Positions 9,709 to 22,383 of a stretch of 64,000 nucleotides of DNA are shown here, one piece after another. The translations under genes and the position numbers were made by a program. Each line of letters starts with the position of its first letter. The first letter of the stretch is position 1. Origin of the DNA: Rhodotorula mucilaginosa. Taxonomy: Eukaryota; Basidiomycota; Microbotryomycetes; Sporidiobolales; Sporidiobolaceae. The stretch spans positions 124,001 to 188,000 of the forward strand of contig CP137866.1 of the NCBI GenBank assembly GCA_034406715.1. Direction: 5' to 3'. The notes under the pieces are model-generated. The model was not told where the DNA came from. It saw only the letters and a list, made by a program, of their open reading frames with translations, and did no database searches.

Positions 9709-12590
9709 ATGCCGTCCCCAACTCGACTCTCGATCGCGTGTATTGTCGGTGCGACTCTCGCCTCGCTCGCCACGCCCGCGTACGCCCACCAACCACCGCG
9801 ACCACGATCTCATGGCGCTCCGGGAGTGCCTGCCCGAGCAGCAGCCGGTGCAGCCGAGCAAGGAGGAGGAGCAGCGGGCAACATGTTGATTGATCGAGGC
9901 TTGTTGAACGGTCAGGACGAGCAGGCATTGCTCTTTGGCGCAGCCGCGGGAGGCGATACCCTCTACGGCGAGGAGACCAGTATCATCGGCAACTGGACGG
10001 ACGAGGACGGGGACCGGGGCGACGCCGCCGTGCCTCCTCCTCCTCACCAGCACCTGAACCGCCGACGAACAGGGCCGTCCCACCATACAGGTACCGTCCA
10101 CCGGAGGGACAGTTCCAATACGACCTTCTCCGAGAGCATCGCCCGCGAGATGAAGCTCATGATCAACCCGAAATGGATCGCCATGAACCCGAAATGGACC
10201 CCTTCGGACGGGACCGCGCTCGGCGGAGTACCCCCCGCCAACGCTTCCGTTTCCTCATCTGCATCCCTCTCGGCATCGGCATCTACAAAGACTCCGGCAT
10301 CGACCAGTGCGGTGAGCCAGAGCGCAACCAAGACCTCGTCGGCCGCGACCTCGACCACTTCGTCGGCCGTCGGGTCCTCCGAGTCGGTCGCATGGGTGCT
10401 GCCGAGCCCGCCTTCGTCCACCTGCGCAACAATGTACACCGATACGTCGGGCGGCGGTGTCTATGGGGCCCAGGTCGGAAACGTACCTTGGTCTCCCCGA
10501 CCGTCAACGTTCGTCGTTCGGGGCGGCAACAAACTCTACCTCGACGGGAAGGAGTTCCGCATCGTCGGTCCCAGTATGTGGCATCTCTGCGCTTCTGATA
10601 CTCGTCATGTATTGACGCGGTCGACGTGCTCGCAGACATTTACTGGCTTGGACTTGACGAGAACATCAACTGGACGCCGTCGTATCCGTCTCACGGCCGG
10701 ATCCGCGAGGCGATGGCCATCTCGGTCGCCATGGGCGCGACGACTATCCGAGCACACACCCTTGGCGTCAGGTGAGGATCTGCTCAAGGATTGCAGGCTG
10801 ATCGCCACCGAGGAATTTGCTGATACCGTCTCGTCCCTGACGTCTTTGCGACTGCTCAGCACCGGTCACCCGTTGACACTTTGGCCGTCGGCCTACAACA
10901 CCAACTCCAAGGCGGTAGGTTCCGCTTCAATCCGTATCCTCCAAATGAGAGAGACATTCTGATCAGAACTCCCTTATGCAGTGGGACACGATCGATTACT
11001 CGATCTGGGCCGCGAGGAACTATGGCCTCCGGCTGATCGTTCCTTTGACCGGTAAGTCCTACACTCTGACGAGCTTTGGCCACCGATGACTGAGCTAACG
11101 AAATAAAACTCGACCAGATAATTATGCGTACTGTGAGCCTCTCTCTGCGCCTCCTCTGCGAAAATCGGTGGCGTACTGACTGCTGCCTCTTTTCTCGCGG
11201 CCAGACCACGGAGGCAAATACGACTTTATCGGGTGAGCCTGACTCTCTCTCTCTGCCGACTTTGCCGCGGGCCAGTACTGACGTTCAGATCAACCTCTAC
11301 AGGTGGGCCGGCGCCGATACGAGCGACGGCAGTCAGTTCTACTACAACAGCAACGTCATCAAGATCTTCAAGGACTACATTACCGTTCTTCTGAGTCATA
11401 CTAACCAGTACACGGGTGTAAGTGGCGCAATAAAAGCTCTTGGAGCGTGCGTCGGCCATGGTCAAGCTCACATTCCGGTCCGCTCATTAGGTCAAGATTG
11501 GGGAAGATCCGACTATTCTCGGTGAGTAGTCCGCTGGCGGTTCCTTACTGTCTCAATTCTCAACAACACCTCCTCATTGCGTACTCAGGCTTCGAAACCG
11601 GGAACGAGCTCGGGGGGTACATGCTCGGCGGTGGCGCGCCTCCGGCGAGCTGGACCAAGAACATTGCGGCGCACATCAAGTCGCTCGCGCCGAGCACGCT
11701 CATCCTCGACGGCACGGACGGCTTGACCACTTATGGTGGCGATCTCGGCAACACGGGAGTCGGGCTCAGTTCGGTCGATCTCGTGTACGTTTTCGCTTCG
11801 TTCGATCTCTCATCTCCTGTCGCGCCCGCTCAACGACTGAAGAACGGTTCCTTTTCCCCCGATCGACTTGAATAGAACCGATCACTTTTATCCGGCGCTG
11901 CAGTGGCTCTTGGAGAAGGACAAGGGCTGGATGAGCAGCAAGAAGGAGCAGGTGTTTTACGTCGGCGAGTTGGACTGGACGGGTCAGGTTCGTCCAGAGT
12001 CTACAGTCAAAGAGCATCTTATGCCTCTTAAGCGAACTGACCGGCTCTCTCTCTCTCGCGCTTCGGTAGAAGGGAGGCGACAGTCTCGCGAAGATGTATT
12101 CGACGCTCGAGAATTGGGCAGGATCCGGATCGATGATGTGGTCGGTCTTTGGACACGGTGCGTGCTTTCTTTGATCTCTACACACACACGCTGCGCACAC
12201 AAGTTGCTGATCATGATCAATCCCTGCTTAGACGACTACTGCTGCAACTATGTCGAGCACGTGAGTAGTTCACAGGCCTGTGCGGGTGACGCTGACCTTT
12301 CTCGCGCGCCCGAGCTGATCACGAGCGCAACGTTTCTCTTCCTCGCGGCGCAGAATGACGGCTATACCCTCGCCTACCCGAACGGCATGTCGAGCAACCT
12401 GAAGGCCCCCGCACTCGCGCTTGTCCAGGTACATGTCCTCCCTCCTCCCTTTGTGCCCGACAGCAGTCCCGGATCGGTCGCACACGCGGCTAACCTCTCC
12501 GCGATGCAGCACTACTACCGCATGCGAGGCTTGACGCCACCGTCAGCGCTGCCGGCAGTCGCGTGCCCGCAGCCGACACTCAGCTTATGA
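9709..12590 (+). CDS. Secreted GH5 family mannanase-like glycoside hydrolase
   Basis: Fourteen exons: 9709-10573, 10636-10771, 10860-10914, 10982-11051, 11118-11132, 11205-11232, 11303-11417, 11491-11521, 11589-11784, 11876-11987, 12070-12157, 12232-12260, 12354-12428, 12510-12590; about 631 residues. The N-terminus is a signal peptide (LSIACIVGATLASLATPAYA). About 250 residues of Ser/Thr/Pro-rich, probably O-glycosylated sequence come before the catalytic domain. That domain starts at GGNKLYLDGKEFRIVGPNIY and contains ATTIRAHTLG, FETGNELGG (candidate acid/base Glu) and FYVGELDWTG (candidate nucleophile Glu), as in endo-beta-1,4-mannanase/cellulase-like GH5 enzymes. It likely acts outside the cell or in the wall on mannan or glucomannan. 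The exon 11 acceptor could shift by one codon. Substrate preference is inference. Confidence 0.82.
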
Positions 12591-13840
12591 AGCACGACCT
12601 TCTCGCATCGACATCCAGTCTCGTCGTCGTCGCTCTTTCGTTCGTTCCTTTCTCCCTCGCATCGCGCTCAAGCGCCGCATCTTTTAGACCGACTGCCCCC
12701 GCTGTTCTTATCGATTTGTTTCCTTGCGACATCTTGCCAACATTATTCATTCCTTCGCTCATCTCGCATCAACCCCCCCAGTTGCTCCTATTTGTTCCTG
12801 TTGCCCCGTCCTTAATTCACATGAGCCCGTATGACTAGCAGCTAGTACCTTCATTTCTTACAGCGCAGTCTCGCAGTCGGCTCGCGAGTGCATCGCAGAC
12901 ACTTCGTCGTCCGTCTCTCTCTCTCTACAAGACTTAGAAGTGCCAAGCCGAGAGCATGTGCAAGAAACCGACCTAAGGACCAGTATAATCGGCAAGATGT
13001 TCGGGTATCAGGAGTGCGAGGACCGATCAGCGAAGGGGAAATGTGAAGGCGTGTAGCTGCTGTAAAAAGCCCGTTTCCACTTCTACCGAAGAGAACGGCG
13101 AGGCGGTGTTTGGCGTCGCTTTCGACGAGCTTGCGAGGAGTTAGCGATGCGGGCCGCTGCGAGCTGATTCAAATGCAGGGATTTTCCCTACAAGTTCGCG
13201 GAAGCTCTATGCAGAATGGGCACTGGAGAGCCTGTGGAAAAACCCGGCTCGCCAGTCTACATATCCGCGGACTTAGACAAGAGAGCGAGGCGCCACTTCA
13301 GCCGAGTCGCCGCTCGTAGCTTTCTGCTTCCTCAGGTCTCGCTACGGGTGGCTCCCGTACGTCGGCTGACAGTGCTCATAGGCGCTAGTCGACTGTGGAT
13401 CGCTCACGTTCGCTCATTCCTTGCAGGACAGGCAGAGCAGCGCGGGTACGAGGTGTCGACATCCAAGTCGTCGCGACCAAGGTGGGCCCCGTCTCCTGCT
13501 TCCAACCCCGCGTGGGCGCGGAAGGACGGAAGCTTATACTGTTCGTAATCGTGCAGTACACCTCGCGTCGTTACGCCTCGTGAGTCCGGCGATGCGGGAG
13601 CGGCAGGCGCTCTTGGGTTGCTGACTGCGAGTTAACCGGTCGATCGTGCACAGGCGGATCGCTTCCCTGCACGACCTGCGCGGTTCGAGAGCTTCGGCTT
13701 GAGCGGACCCTCCGTCCAGTAAGCCGGACTATGCTCGAATCGACCGGGTGGATTTTCCTCCTCATGTGCTCACGTACTTTTCCCCTTTCCTCGTTCCAGA
13801 CAAAATTTGCTTCTTGCACTTTTCGTCGTCTTTGGTCGGG
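12591..13840. other. Convergent intergenic region, no supported gene
   Basis: This 1.25-kb stretch lies between the 3' ends of two convergent genes. Small open frames are present (for example around 13110-13620), but none has family resemblance, a coherent exon chain or typical codon use. CT-rich tracts occur around 12915-12930. I see no RNA gene. Confidence 0.55.
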
Positions 13841-15634
13841 TCACAGGCGCCGCCGGACATAGTGCTTGCGCATCTTGCCCAGCTCCTCGGCAACTTCTTT
13901 GGCAACCTCGTGCTCGACAAACTCTTCCAGCCACCGGAGCCCGTCCGCACCGAGCTTGGACTTGAGTTTCTCCTCGACCGTGGAAAGTCGGTTGCCGTCT
14001 TTGTTGGGCTGCTTCTTCGCGGCCTGGCTCTGCTGCGCCTTCGAACGCTCCATTTGCTCCTTCTCCTTAGCTTTCGCTTCGCGTCGAGCCTGGTCCGCTT
14101 CCTTCTTCTTCTTCTCCGCTGCGCGTTGCTTCCTCGCCTGCGCCTCGACTTGTTTCGCTTGTTCCGCAGCCCGAGCGATGGCTTGGACGAGCTGTTTCTT
14201 CCGGAGAGCTGCGATGCGCGAGAGCTCGGCCGCTTTCGCCTTTCCGAGCGCCCGGAGCCGCTTCGCAGCGAGTTCCTTGTGCGCTCGGAGGTGGGCGAGT
14301 GCTTTGTCTCGTGCGGCGTTGGCGGCTGCGATGGCCTCCAGAGCTGCAGGCGGCAGTGTAGGAGCCGTCGGTGTAGGCGCGGGAGGCTGAGAAGAGGCAG
14401 TCGAAGACAAAGAAGCAGAATATGCTCCAGTCCCGGCGCTAGTCGTGGTAGCCGAGACGCTTTGCGACGTGCTTGCGGTATTGGTGACAGCCTCAGGACT
14501 CGCACCGCTGGAAGGCGATGTCGTGCTTGAGGCTTCGGAATATGACTGTGTCTGCTCCGGGGACAGTGACGGCGATGCGGATCCAATGGAAGAGGTCAGG
14601 GGCGGCGCAGTGGACGTCGCTGTGCTCGTCGTCAGACTGGCGACAGCAGTGCCGCTGCTTGAGGACGCCAAAGTCGTGGAATTCGACGCGAGTTCTGACG
14701 AGGCGATCGACTGCGAAATGGATGAGCTGGATGTAGTGTCGGAGGAAGAAGTCCGGGCGGGAGAGGCGATGGAACCCGATGAAGGTGGCAAAGAGCTCGA
14801 AGAGGTATCACCGTTCGTCGGCTCGCCATAGCTTGCCGGACCAGAGATTAAGGAAGCTGACACAAAGCGCTGCGGATATCGATCTCACCACTGGTCATAA
14901 GGTGGATGCGCTGAGATGACCTAGGCAATCGCTGGCTTTGCCGCACCTGAACGTTGTTGGTGAAATCGAAGAACAGGTGTGGCTGGGTGACTGTGTTGCC
15001 TCCGCAGTACACTTGAACGTTTGGTCCTGGCGCACCAACGTCGCAGATGACTTGGTGGATGTCGGAGAAGGTCGAGAGATACTCAACGCAGGACGAGTCC
15101 CAGTCCGTGCTGCGCGCCGCGAGATGCAACTCGTCAGAGTTCGCTTTGTCGGGCAGGACCGTCTTTTACACGCACCAGAACTCTTCCGTGGATTTATCTT
15201 CCGTCGAAATGCAGTTGCCCAGTCAGCTCGCGTACACATCGACAGGTCAGAAGAGCGCTCACAAACGTAGTCCTTGTACTGTAGATCAATAAAGATGAGC
15301 TTCCCCGTTCCTGCGGTCGGGACAACGATCAACCTCGACTTACCGCTACCGTATACTGCTGCGAAATCAATACGCTCGGCGCTCTAAGCTCGCCCCAGCC
15401 GAGGTCTGCAGCCTCCGTTTCCGACGCATTGGACGCAATCTGAGTGGCGGTCGTCCTCGTCGGTGTCGCAGTCTGACTTGCGAGATGAGCGCTCGTATTG
15501 CTTGACGCAGTCTGCGAAACTTCTGCTGCCGTCTGAACCGTGGTCGCCAGAGTTGTCCCATTGGCGGCGGCGGCCTGAGCGCGGACGACGGCAGCGCCCG
15601 CGAGGAATGCCAGCACCTGGTGCGGGACAAGCAT
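13841..15634 (-). CDS. Secreted protein: small Cys domain, Ser/Thr-rich stalk, charged coiled coil
   Basis: Five exons: 15634-15344, 15278-15263 (16 nt), 15197-15176 (22 nt), 15109-14947, 14869-13841, giving about 506 residues. It begins with a signal peptide (MLVPHQVLAFLAGAAVVRAQ). Residues about 90-165 form a compact Cys-containing module built across the tiny exons (EEFCTDWDSSCVEYLSTF, VICDVGAPGPNVQVYCGGNT). Then come about 160 Ser/Thr/Ala-rich residues. The last 170 residues are Ala/Lys/Arg/Glu-rich with coiled-coil character (AEQAKQVEAQARKQRAAEKK). I see no membrane helix or GPI signal. I do not recognise the family. A secreted or wall-associated location is inferred from the signal peptide. 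The micro-exons are chosen because they alone keep phase with good splice sites. Confidence 0.7.
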
Positions 15635-16041
15635 TGTCGCCAGAGAAGCTGGTAGCAGGTCCTTAAGATATCAGGAGGGGTTCAAGAGGGTCGCCGACTT
15701 GGTATTCGGAGGAGCGATACGGTCCCGGTTCGAGGCCAAGCTGCCGGCTGGGCGAGGTCCGTGCGGCAGAGACAAAGCAAAGCGGTTCGAGCGCTCACAA
15801 GGAGTCCCAGGAGGGAGAGATAGAACGCTTAGTGGGTCGAAGATAACTGTAGGATGTCGCAGGCAGTTGTAAAGGTGCCAGAAGGCCGGGTAGATGCGCT
15901 GGAGAAAGATCAGCAGAAATCCGCTGCGCTGCTTGGGTTTGCCGAAATTGCAGGTGGCTACAACAAGATGATTACGATGTATGACTGCGATTGTTGTCGT
16001 TTGGAAGGGGAGATGGGGGGATGTACAGGTCGGCGAGAGGA
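15635..16041. other. Spacer between two minus-strand genes
   Basis: This carries the TAF2 3' flank and the promoter of the secreted protein. The TAF2 frame appears to run on into it only if its last, GC-AG intron is left in. Confidence 0.6.
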
Positions 16042-19000
16042 TCAGATGCGTTGTTTCTTCGTCGCGCCTCCGCCCGGGGCAGAGGAGCTGCCGCGCTTCG
16101 TCTGCTTCTGAGAATCTGTGCGGGGCAAGCAATCTGTTCGTTAGCGTCCATTGGTCTGGTGGCAGGACGGAAGAAGACTTGCCAGTCTTGATGCGCTTGA
16201 TGCCGAGCTTGAACTTGTCACTCAGCTCGCGCGCAGAGAACGAGATCTGACTCTCGGTGCCGTTAAAGGTGTAGCAGTTGCGGATCATGAGGTCAAAGTC
16301 GGCTTCGAGCGCCTCGATCGAGTTGTACTGGTCGGTCTCGAGCTTGCGCTTGATCATGACGAGGTCGCGACCGTTTTCGACAGGAATGAAGGCGTGGTAG
16401 GTCGGGACTTGTTTCGCCAGCTCCGCAACCTGTGATATTAACGATCGTCAGCATAGAGGTCAACGCACGGCGTGAGTCGGCATGCGAGACGAACAGGAAC
16501 GTTGAACGGGAGCGCGCTGCATTTCCACAAGAGCCATCAGCATCAGAACGCAACTTTCGCAATCGAAGAACACATGGCGACTCACACTCCGTCTTCCATG
16601 AGCTTCTTAAGGAACGCTCCGAGGCTCCTTTTTGTGTTGTAGCTGAGCTTGTTGGCCTTCTCCCACTCGGTCCGCCAGGCGCGATCGAGGATATGCGCGT
16701 GCCAGATCGGCTCGGTGTTTGGCGTGTTGAACTTCTCGCAGTTGCTGACGATCAGATCAAAGTCGGCGAAGAGGGCCGAGTAGTTCGGGTAAGCGCCTTG
16801 CTCGATGCGATTCGACAGCGTCTCGAGGTCCATCGGGTGTTCGATCTCGTCGTAATAGGTCGCCAGTGGACCGACCGCCTCGACCGGGTACTGGAAGAAG
16901 AAGGCTTCGCGGATCGCGCGGACCTTGCTGAGCACGGCGCGGGCCTTGGCGACATCGACCGGGACATCCGGATCCACCCACTTGGTCGGGTAAGGCGGCC
17001 GCGGCGTATCGAGCACGGCCGGGCGATGCGGTACGGCAAAGGCCGAGGGCACAGCTGCGACCGGAATGGTCTCCTCTGCGTCTCCAAAGTCGAGGTCGTC
17101 GGGCTCGGCGTAATTCGGCTTCTTCTTGTCCGTCTTTTCGCGCTTCTTCTGCTTCGCGGTGCCTCCAGAAGCCGAGCCTTCGTTGCTGTAGGCTGACGGA
17201 GCCGGGCTGTACGAGACCTCGGGCGAGAAAGACGTCGTTTTCGGCGGAGGCTTCGGCGAGTTGTCGGAAACCGTGGCACCGCCGAGCTTGATCTTGAATG
17301 ACGGGCGGGCCGGGACAGCGGGGGCAGGAGTTGCGCTCTTCGTGAGCGTGACGGGAGCTGGTGAAGCCGGAGTCGACGGAGGTTGCGAGGCCGGCGGGAC
17401 GGCAGCCGGGCTCGGCTTGGGCGGCAAGGCAGACGGAGGCGGAAGCGACGGCAAGGCAGCCGTGCTGGCAGCCGCCGCGACGTCGACGGCAGGCAGAGGC
17501 GGTGGCGGGGGAGGGGGTGGAGGCGCAGGAGCAGACGTCGACGTCTTCAGCTTGAAGCTGATGACCGGCTTCGACGGCGCAGGTTTGTCGGCTGCCGGGG
17601 GCGCGGGCGGGTTTGCATCCTTGTACAACGGCGGAGGCGGCGGCGGGACTTGTCGAGGCGGTTTCGGTGGTGCCGGTGGTGGTGGATACGAAGGTGCAGT
17701 GACGGCAGCGGGCACGGCGGGCGCGGAAGCAGGTGCCGCTGCGGTCCCGTTATAGTTGCTGTACCCGCTGATCTGTCGAAGCGTTGCCTCGACGCGATCC
17801 CAATGCTTCTCGAAGATTTGATCGAGGTCGTTCGCGAGCTCTCCGATGGGCGAATGCGGGCCGTTGTAGAGCTTGGCGTTGCTGACGATGAGCTTGAAGT
17901 CGTCGCGGAAGGCGTATCGGTCCGGGTAGACACCGGCGTTGAGCTTGGCGCTCATCGTGCCGATGTCCATCGGGTTCTGTACGATGTCGAAGTAGTCGAG
18001 CGCGCCCGCCTTGACCGGGTCGACCGGAGCACGGAAGATGAACGACTTTTTGTCCTTGAGCAGCTTCTTGATGAGGCTCTTGCACGCCGTAATGTCCTGA
18101 AGTGACATGCCCGCGGCTTGGGCAGCGTGCGGCTTGTGCACCTTCGGCGCCTTGTCCTTGGGCTTCTTCACCTTGGGTACTGCCGGCACCGCTGGAGGTA
18201 GAGCTGCCGGCGGCGGCGGCGGCGCGGCCTCGTGGTAAGCCGCATAAGGGTCGTAATCGACGTTGACGGCGCGCGGGGTGCTGAGCTTGATCTTCGTGGG
18301 CGCGCTCACGCTCGGTACCGGTTCCGGCTGCGGCAGCGACTCGACGACCATCGGTGCCGGAGCAGGTGCTGGTGGAGGCGCGGCCGGCAAACGGAACCGC
18401 ATTTTCGGCAACGGTTCTCCTTCAGGGCGGACGGTAGCCTCACAGATCTTGAGGCAGCACAACCGGACCTCCGGATCGACGTCGGGGTGGGTCAAAGTCG
18501 CCAAGAGCGCCGTGCGGTAGTTCATCGAGCGACCCGGCTTTTTGCGAAGGCTCTTGAGGACGTTCGCGAGCTCGTCGCGCTCCTTCTTTGCGTCGCCCGC
18601 AGAGTCGTTCGGATCTGGCGGTGCCAAGTCGTGTACGGCGGCGAGGATCGGAAGCGATTCGAGAACACTCTCGGCCAGGCGTCGCTGCACGAGGCGAGAC
18701 GAATCTTCCCGCATCACGGCGAAGAGGTATCGCACGAGTGGCATGACATCTTGCAGCGGATTGAGGAGGAGGAGCGCATCGAAGGCGGCGAGTCGCACTG
18801 GGGGATAGTTGCCGTCGCGGGTGTAGTTGAACAGCGACAGACGATCCTCCGGGATCAGTGACGCAAGCGTGAGCTTGAGCTTGAACTGCACATGGGAGGC
18901 GCCAAAGGTCAGCTCGCTTTCTCGCAGACCGACCGACATGGCCAAGCAGAGTACGCACCTCGATGCCTGCGATCGTAACGACGTTGTGGTAGCTCGGCAC

Positions 19001-19620
19001 CAGGCGGTCGGTGCTCAAGTAGCGATCAACCTCCTGCACCGCCGGCGCCAAGTTTTCGTTCTCGTCGACCTCGTTGATCTGTGCGAGCTCGCCGAACGCA
19101 TCCCGCGGGAGAACGTTGACGAGCGCGTGTGAAAGAGCATTCATGACGGTGGCGATGTAGTGCGCGTCCGAGTACTGGTGATGGATGGGCTGGAGGTCAG
19201 CCCTCGTTGCCGCGAGACTGGTCATCTCGGCTGCTCACCTTGTTTCCTAGATTGTCGTTGTAGGTGAGGAGGTCGACGAGGAACTGCTGCACGACTGGCG
19301 GAGTCTGTCCATGCTCGTCTCGGACCATCGAGATGGCGGTCACGAGGGTCTGATTGTGGTGCCGCGTCAGCGGCTAGGCTCGAGGAAAGAGAGCGCAACG
19401 ATGTGGCTGACCTTCTTCAGGAAGTACAGCGTAAAGTCGCCAAAGTCATTCGTGCGCGGGATGCACCGGAAGCCGAACGGGTCGTGCGTCTCGACATCGG
19501 GCTCGAAGCAGAACCAGGCCTGGAACAGTTTGAGGAGGTGGAACAAGCCGAGGTATTGTTGCTCGAGGGTTGCGCACTGTGAGGGTCGGGTGTCAGTCAG
19601 CTCATGCCGAAGTCCAGATC

Positions 19621-19659
<39 letters not shown>

Positions 19660-22383
19660 CGCACCGAGATGAGCGCCAACGCTGCCTCCATTCGGATCCG
19701 GACGAAATAGTTGGACACAAGAACCGTCTTGCACAGATTGCTCGATACGATCGGCGACGGCAAGCTCGAGAGAGCATGGATCGCCTGCGCGTCGGAAGAC
19801 CGCATGATCAGCTCACGGTCACGACGAGAGAAAAAGGAGAGAATCGGCAACGTACGTCCAGCTGCGCGACGACATCTCGATCTCGCTGGAGTTGCGAGAT
19901 CCACATAAAGTCGGGCTGCGAGAACTTGACGACGCAGATCCAGTCGAGTTCGGCGTCGATCCGGATCCACTCGTACGTCGCCTGGCTCATGACGTTGTCG
20001 TCCTCCTCGGTCCAATCCGCGACGCGCCACCGGTCGCGCTCCTTCTCGTCTTCCCACATGCCGAGACTGAACCCGACGTCCATCAAGCCGAGGTCCTCGA
20101 GCGCGTCGGTGTCCCCGAGCGCGGCAGCCGTCGCGGCCGCCTGCCTCGCCTGGTACCGCTTCGTGTTTCGGCGCACTCGCTTGTACTTGGTGTTGAACGG
20201 GACCTCGTGCCGCTTGAACTGGTCCTGGATCGTCAACACGTGCTCGTACGGCGTCCCGTCCGCCTCGTGGATCCGAATCGTCATCTGGCCATCAAAGAGC
20301 GGGATCGGGCGCAAGTGACCCTGCGCCTCCCACGGGACCTTTTGCGCCCAGAGACTGGCATAACATCGTTGGGTCACGTTGAGTTCGACGGCCATCCGTT
20401 TCCGGTTAAAGTTGGCCGAGATCTCGAACGTCGGGCACCCGGACCCGTACACCCACTGATCGAAAAAGATCTTGAGCGCCTCGGACGAGCCGCCGCACGC
20501 CTTGCGGCAAGTGCGCATGAACGACGTCGTCGAGAGTTGACTCGCGAGGCCGCCTCCGTCGCCCGAGATGGCGTCGAGGAAGACCTTGGGCAGGACCTTG
20601 TCGAGGCCGAGACTGGTGCCCGATTTGCGCAGGTGCTTGTCGAGGATGTTGAGCACGAGGGGCGCCTTGAGCGCGATGAACTGCATCTGGGCCGGTTCCG
20701 GGATCGTCAACCGCGCCGGGACGCAGATCGGTTCAAACTGGATGTCCTGCTCGACGCAGCGGTTCATGTCCTTCTTGAGGCGGAAGCGGTACTCGTTGTT
20801 GCCCCACAGGTGCTTGACAAACAAGCCCGTCATGTGTAACGCGATCCCGAGGACGAGCCAGCTGTCGGACGGCGTGCGCGGGATGAGTTGCACGCCCGAC
20901 CACTGGACGGCGAGCGCGTGCGCGAGCATGTGCCGCGTCTCGTACGCTTGATCGATCACCGAAGGCGGGTGCAGTATGTCGGACGAGATCAGGGTCAAGC
21001 CGGCCGAGTGGAAAGTCGGCGAACCGGACGCGAGCGAGTCGACGAACGCAACCGTATAGTCCGAGAACGGGTACGACGCAAACGTCGTCGCGTAAAACTC
21101 CATCGCCTGCCTCACGACCCCGATCGAGTACTCCATCTCGGCTTCCCGACCAGGCAAGCACATGGCGTGGATCGTCGGCCCTTGATCCTGTCCCGCCGCG
21201 CCCACCCTGCCACCGCCGCCGCCACCACCACCGCCCTCGCCATCGTTCTCGTCGTTCTCGTCATCTTCTTCCTCGGCCGCCTCGAGTTCCTCCTCGGTCA
21301 ACTCGTGCCCGTCCGGCCCTTTGCGAGCCGACTTGATCTGCGAGACGACGAACGGTCCGACGGCCCACGCGACTTGCTGCGCGCTGACGGGACTAACTTG
21401 GACAAAGTGCCAAATGACGCGGTCACTCCGATCGGGGTGGACGATCTGCTCGACCAGTTCTCCCGACGCGGCGACGCTGATCGGCCACTCGGCTTCGACT
21501 TCTTCCTCGTCTTCCTCGTCGTCCGATTCGGCGTCCCCGTCCCCGTCTCCATCCTTGTCTCCGTTAGCGTCCGCCCCGTCCTCGGGAGCGGCGCTCTGGC
21601 CGCGCAGATTTCGCCGCTCGGGAGGCGCCGCGGCGAGTACGCGCGGGACGACGAACTCGAGATCCCAAGAGCAGCGGTCGCGCGGCGAGTCGGAGCAAGG
21701 GACCCAGGTCCGGGCGGCAATGTCGGACAGCGACGAGGTAAAGACGTGAGGGAAACGCTGAATCGCGCCCAGTACACAATTTCAGCTCGTCCCCTCTAGC
21801 GGAAAGGGAATCCCGAAAGAAACTCACTGAAGGGTTGGCGTCGTCCGGGCCGACAACGACGATTCCGAGTCCGGGTTTCGTCACCTCGTACTCGACGGCG
21901 ATGGTGAACGGTTCAAACTCGTCCAACCTGGGACCCTGTTCAGTGGCGGTGGCGGCAGCGGCGGGAGTCCTGCCCGTGTTGGCGCGGACGATACACCCCT
22001 GCGGGATGGCGATGCCGAGTTCGCCCTCGTCGCCTTCGTGGTCTGCCCTCCAGATCTGGCGCTTCATCTCGGGGTAGGTGTGAATGTTTTCGGGTTGGGT
22101 GAGGGCGGGGAGGGCGGGCGGGAGGTGCGAGTAGGCGAGGGGGACGATGGTCGGGAGGCGGAGGGAACAGCCGAGGACGGAGAGGGAGCGGGCGTGCAGC
22201 CAGACGGTGCGGAGGTCGCCCTCGGTCGGGACGATGGTCAGTTCGGTGTAGCCCTGGGCGCGTGTTTGCAAGTCAGCTCGGCAGTCTGTCGCGTGAGGCG
22301 AGAGGTGGACGCACATTGATCCTGCCGTTCAAGCCGATCGAGATGGACACCTTTTGGTTGGTGATGGCGAATCCCTTGCCCAT
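16042..22383 (-). CDS. TAF2: TFIID subunit TAF2 with three C-terminal bromodomains
   Basis: Ten exons: 22383-22315, 22253-21828, 21757-19856, 19784-19665, 19576-19412, 19349-19239, 19189-18959, 18885-16588, 16429-16183, 16115-16042; about 1880 residues. The N-terminal 560 residues are the M1-aminopeptidase-like fold of TAF2 (GYTELTIVP, RTWVPCSDS). The zinc site is degenerate (LAHALAVQWSG instead of HExxH), as expected for this non-enzymatic family. A HEAT-like region follows (AIHALSSLPSPI). Bromodomains lie near residues 1275-1385, 1650-1750 and 1760-1855. Each keeps the acetyl-lysine-binding Asn (LYNGPHS, KFNTPNT, TFNGTES). TAF2 recognises core-promoter DNA within TFIID. The last intron starts with GC. 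The upstream start is supported by FAITNQKVSISIGLNGRIN, typical of the family. Confidence 0.93.
19626..19656. repeat. (GA)n / (CT)n microsatellite in a TAF2 intron
   Basis: About fifteen GA units lie inside the intron between the TAF2 exons ending at 19665 and starting at 19576. On the coding strand this is a long CT tract just after the donor. Confidence 0.85.

Noticed and set aside
16430-16587. Extra 48-nt exon inside the 158-nt TAF2 intron
   Set aside because: It would leave a second intron of only 39 nt, and the bromodomain helix reads naturally without the extra residues.
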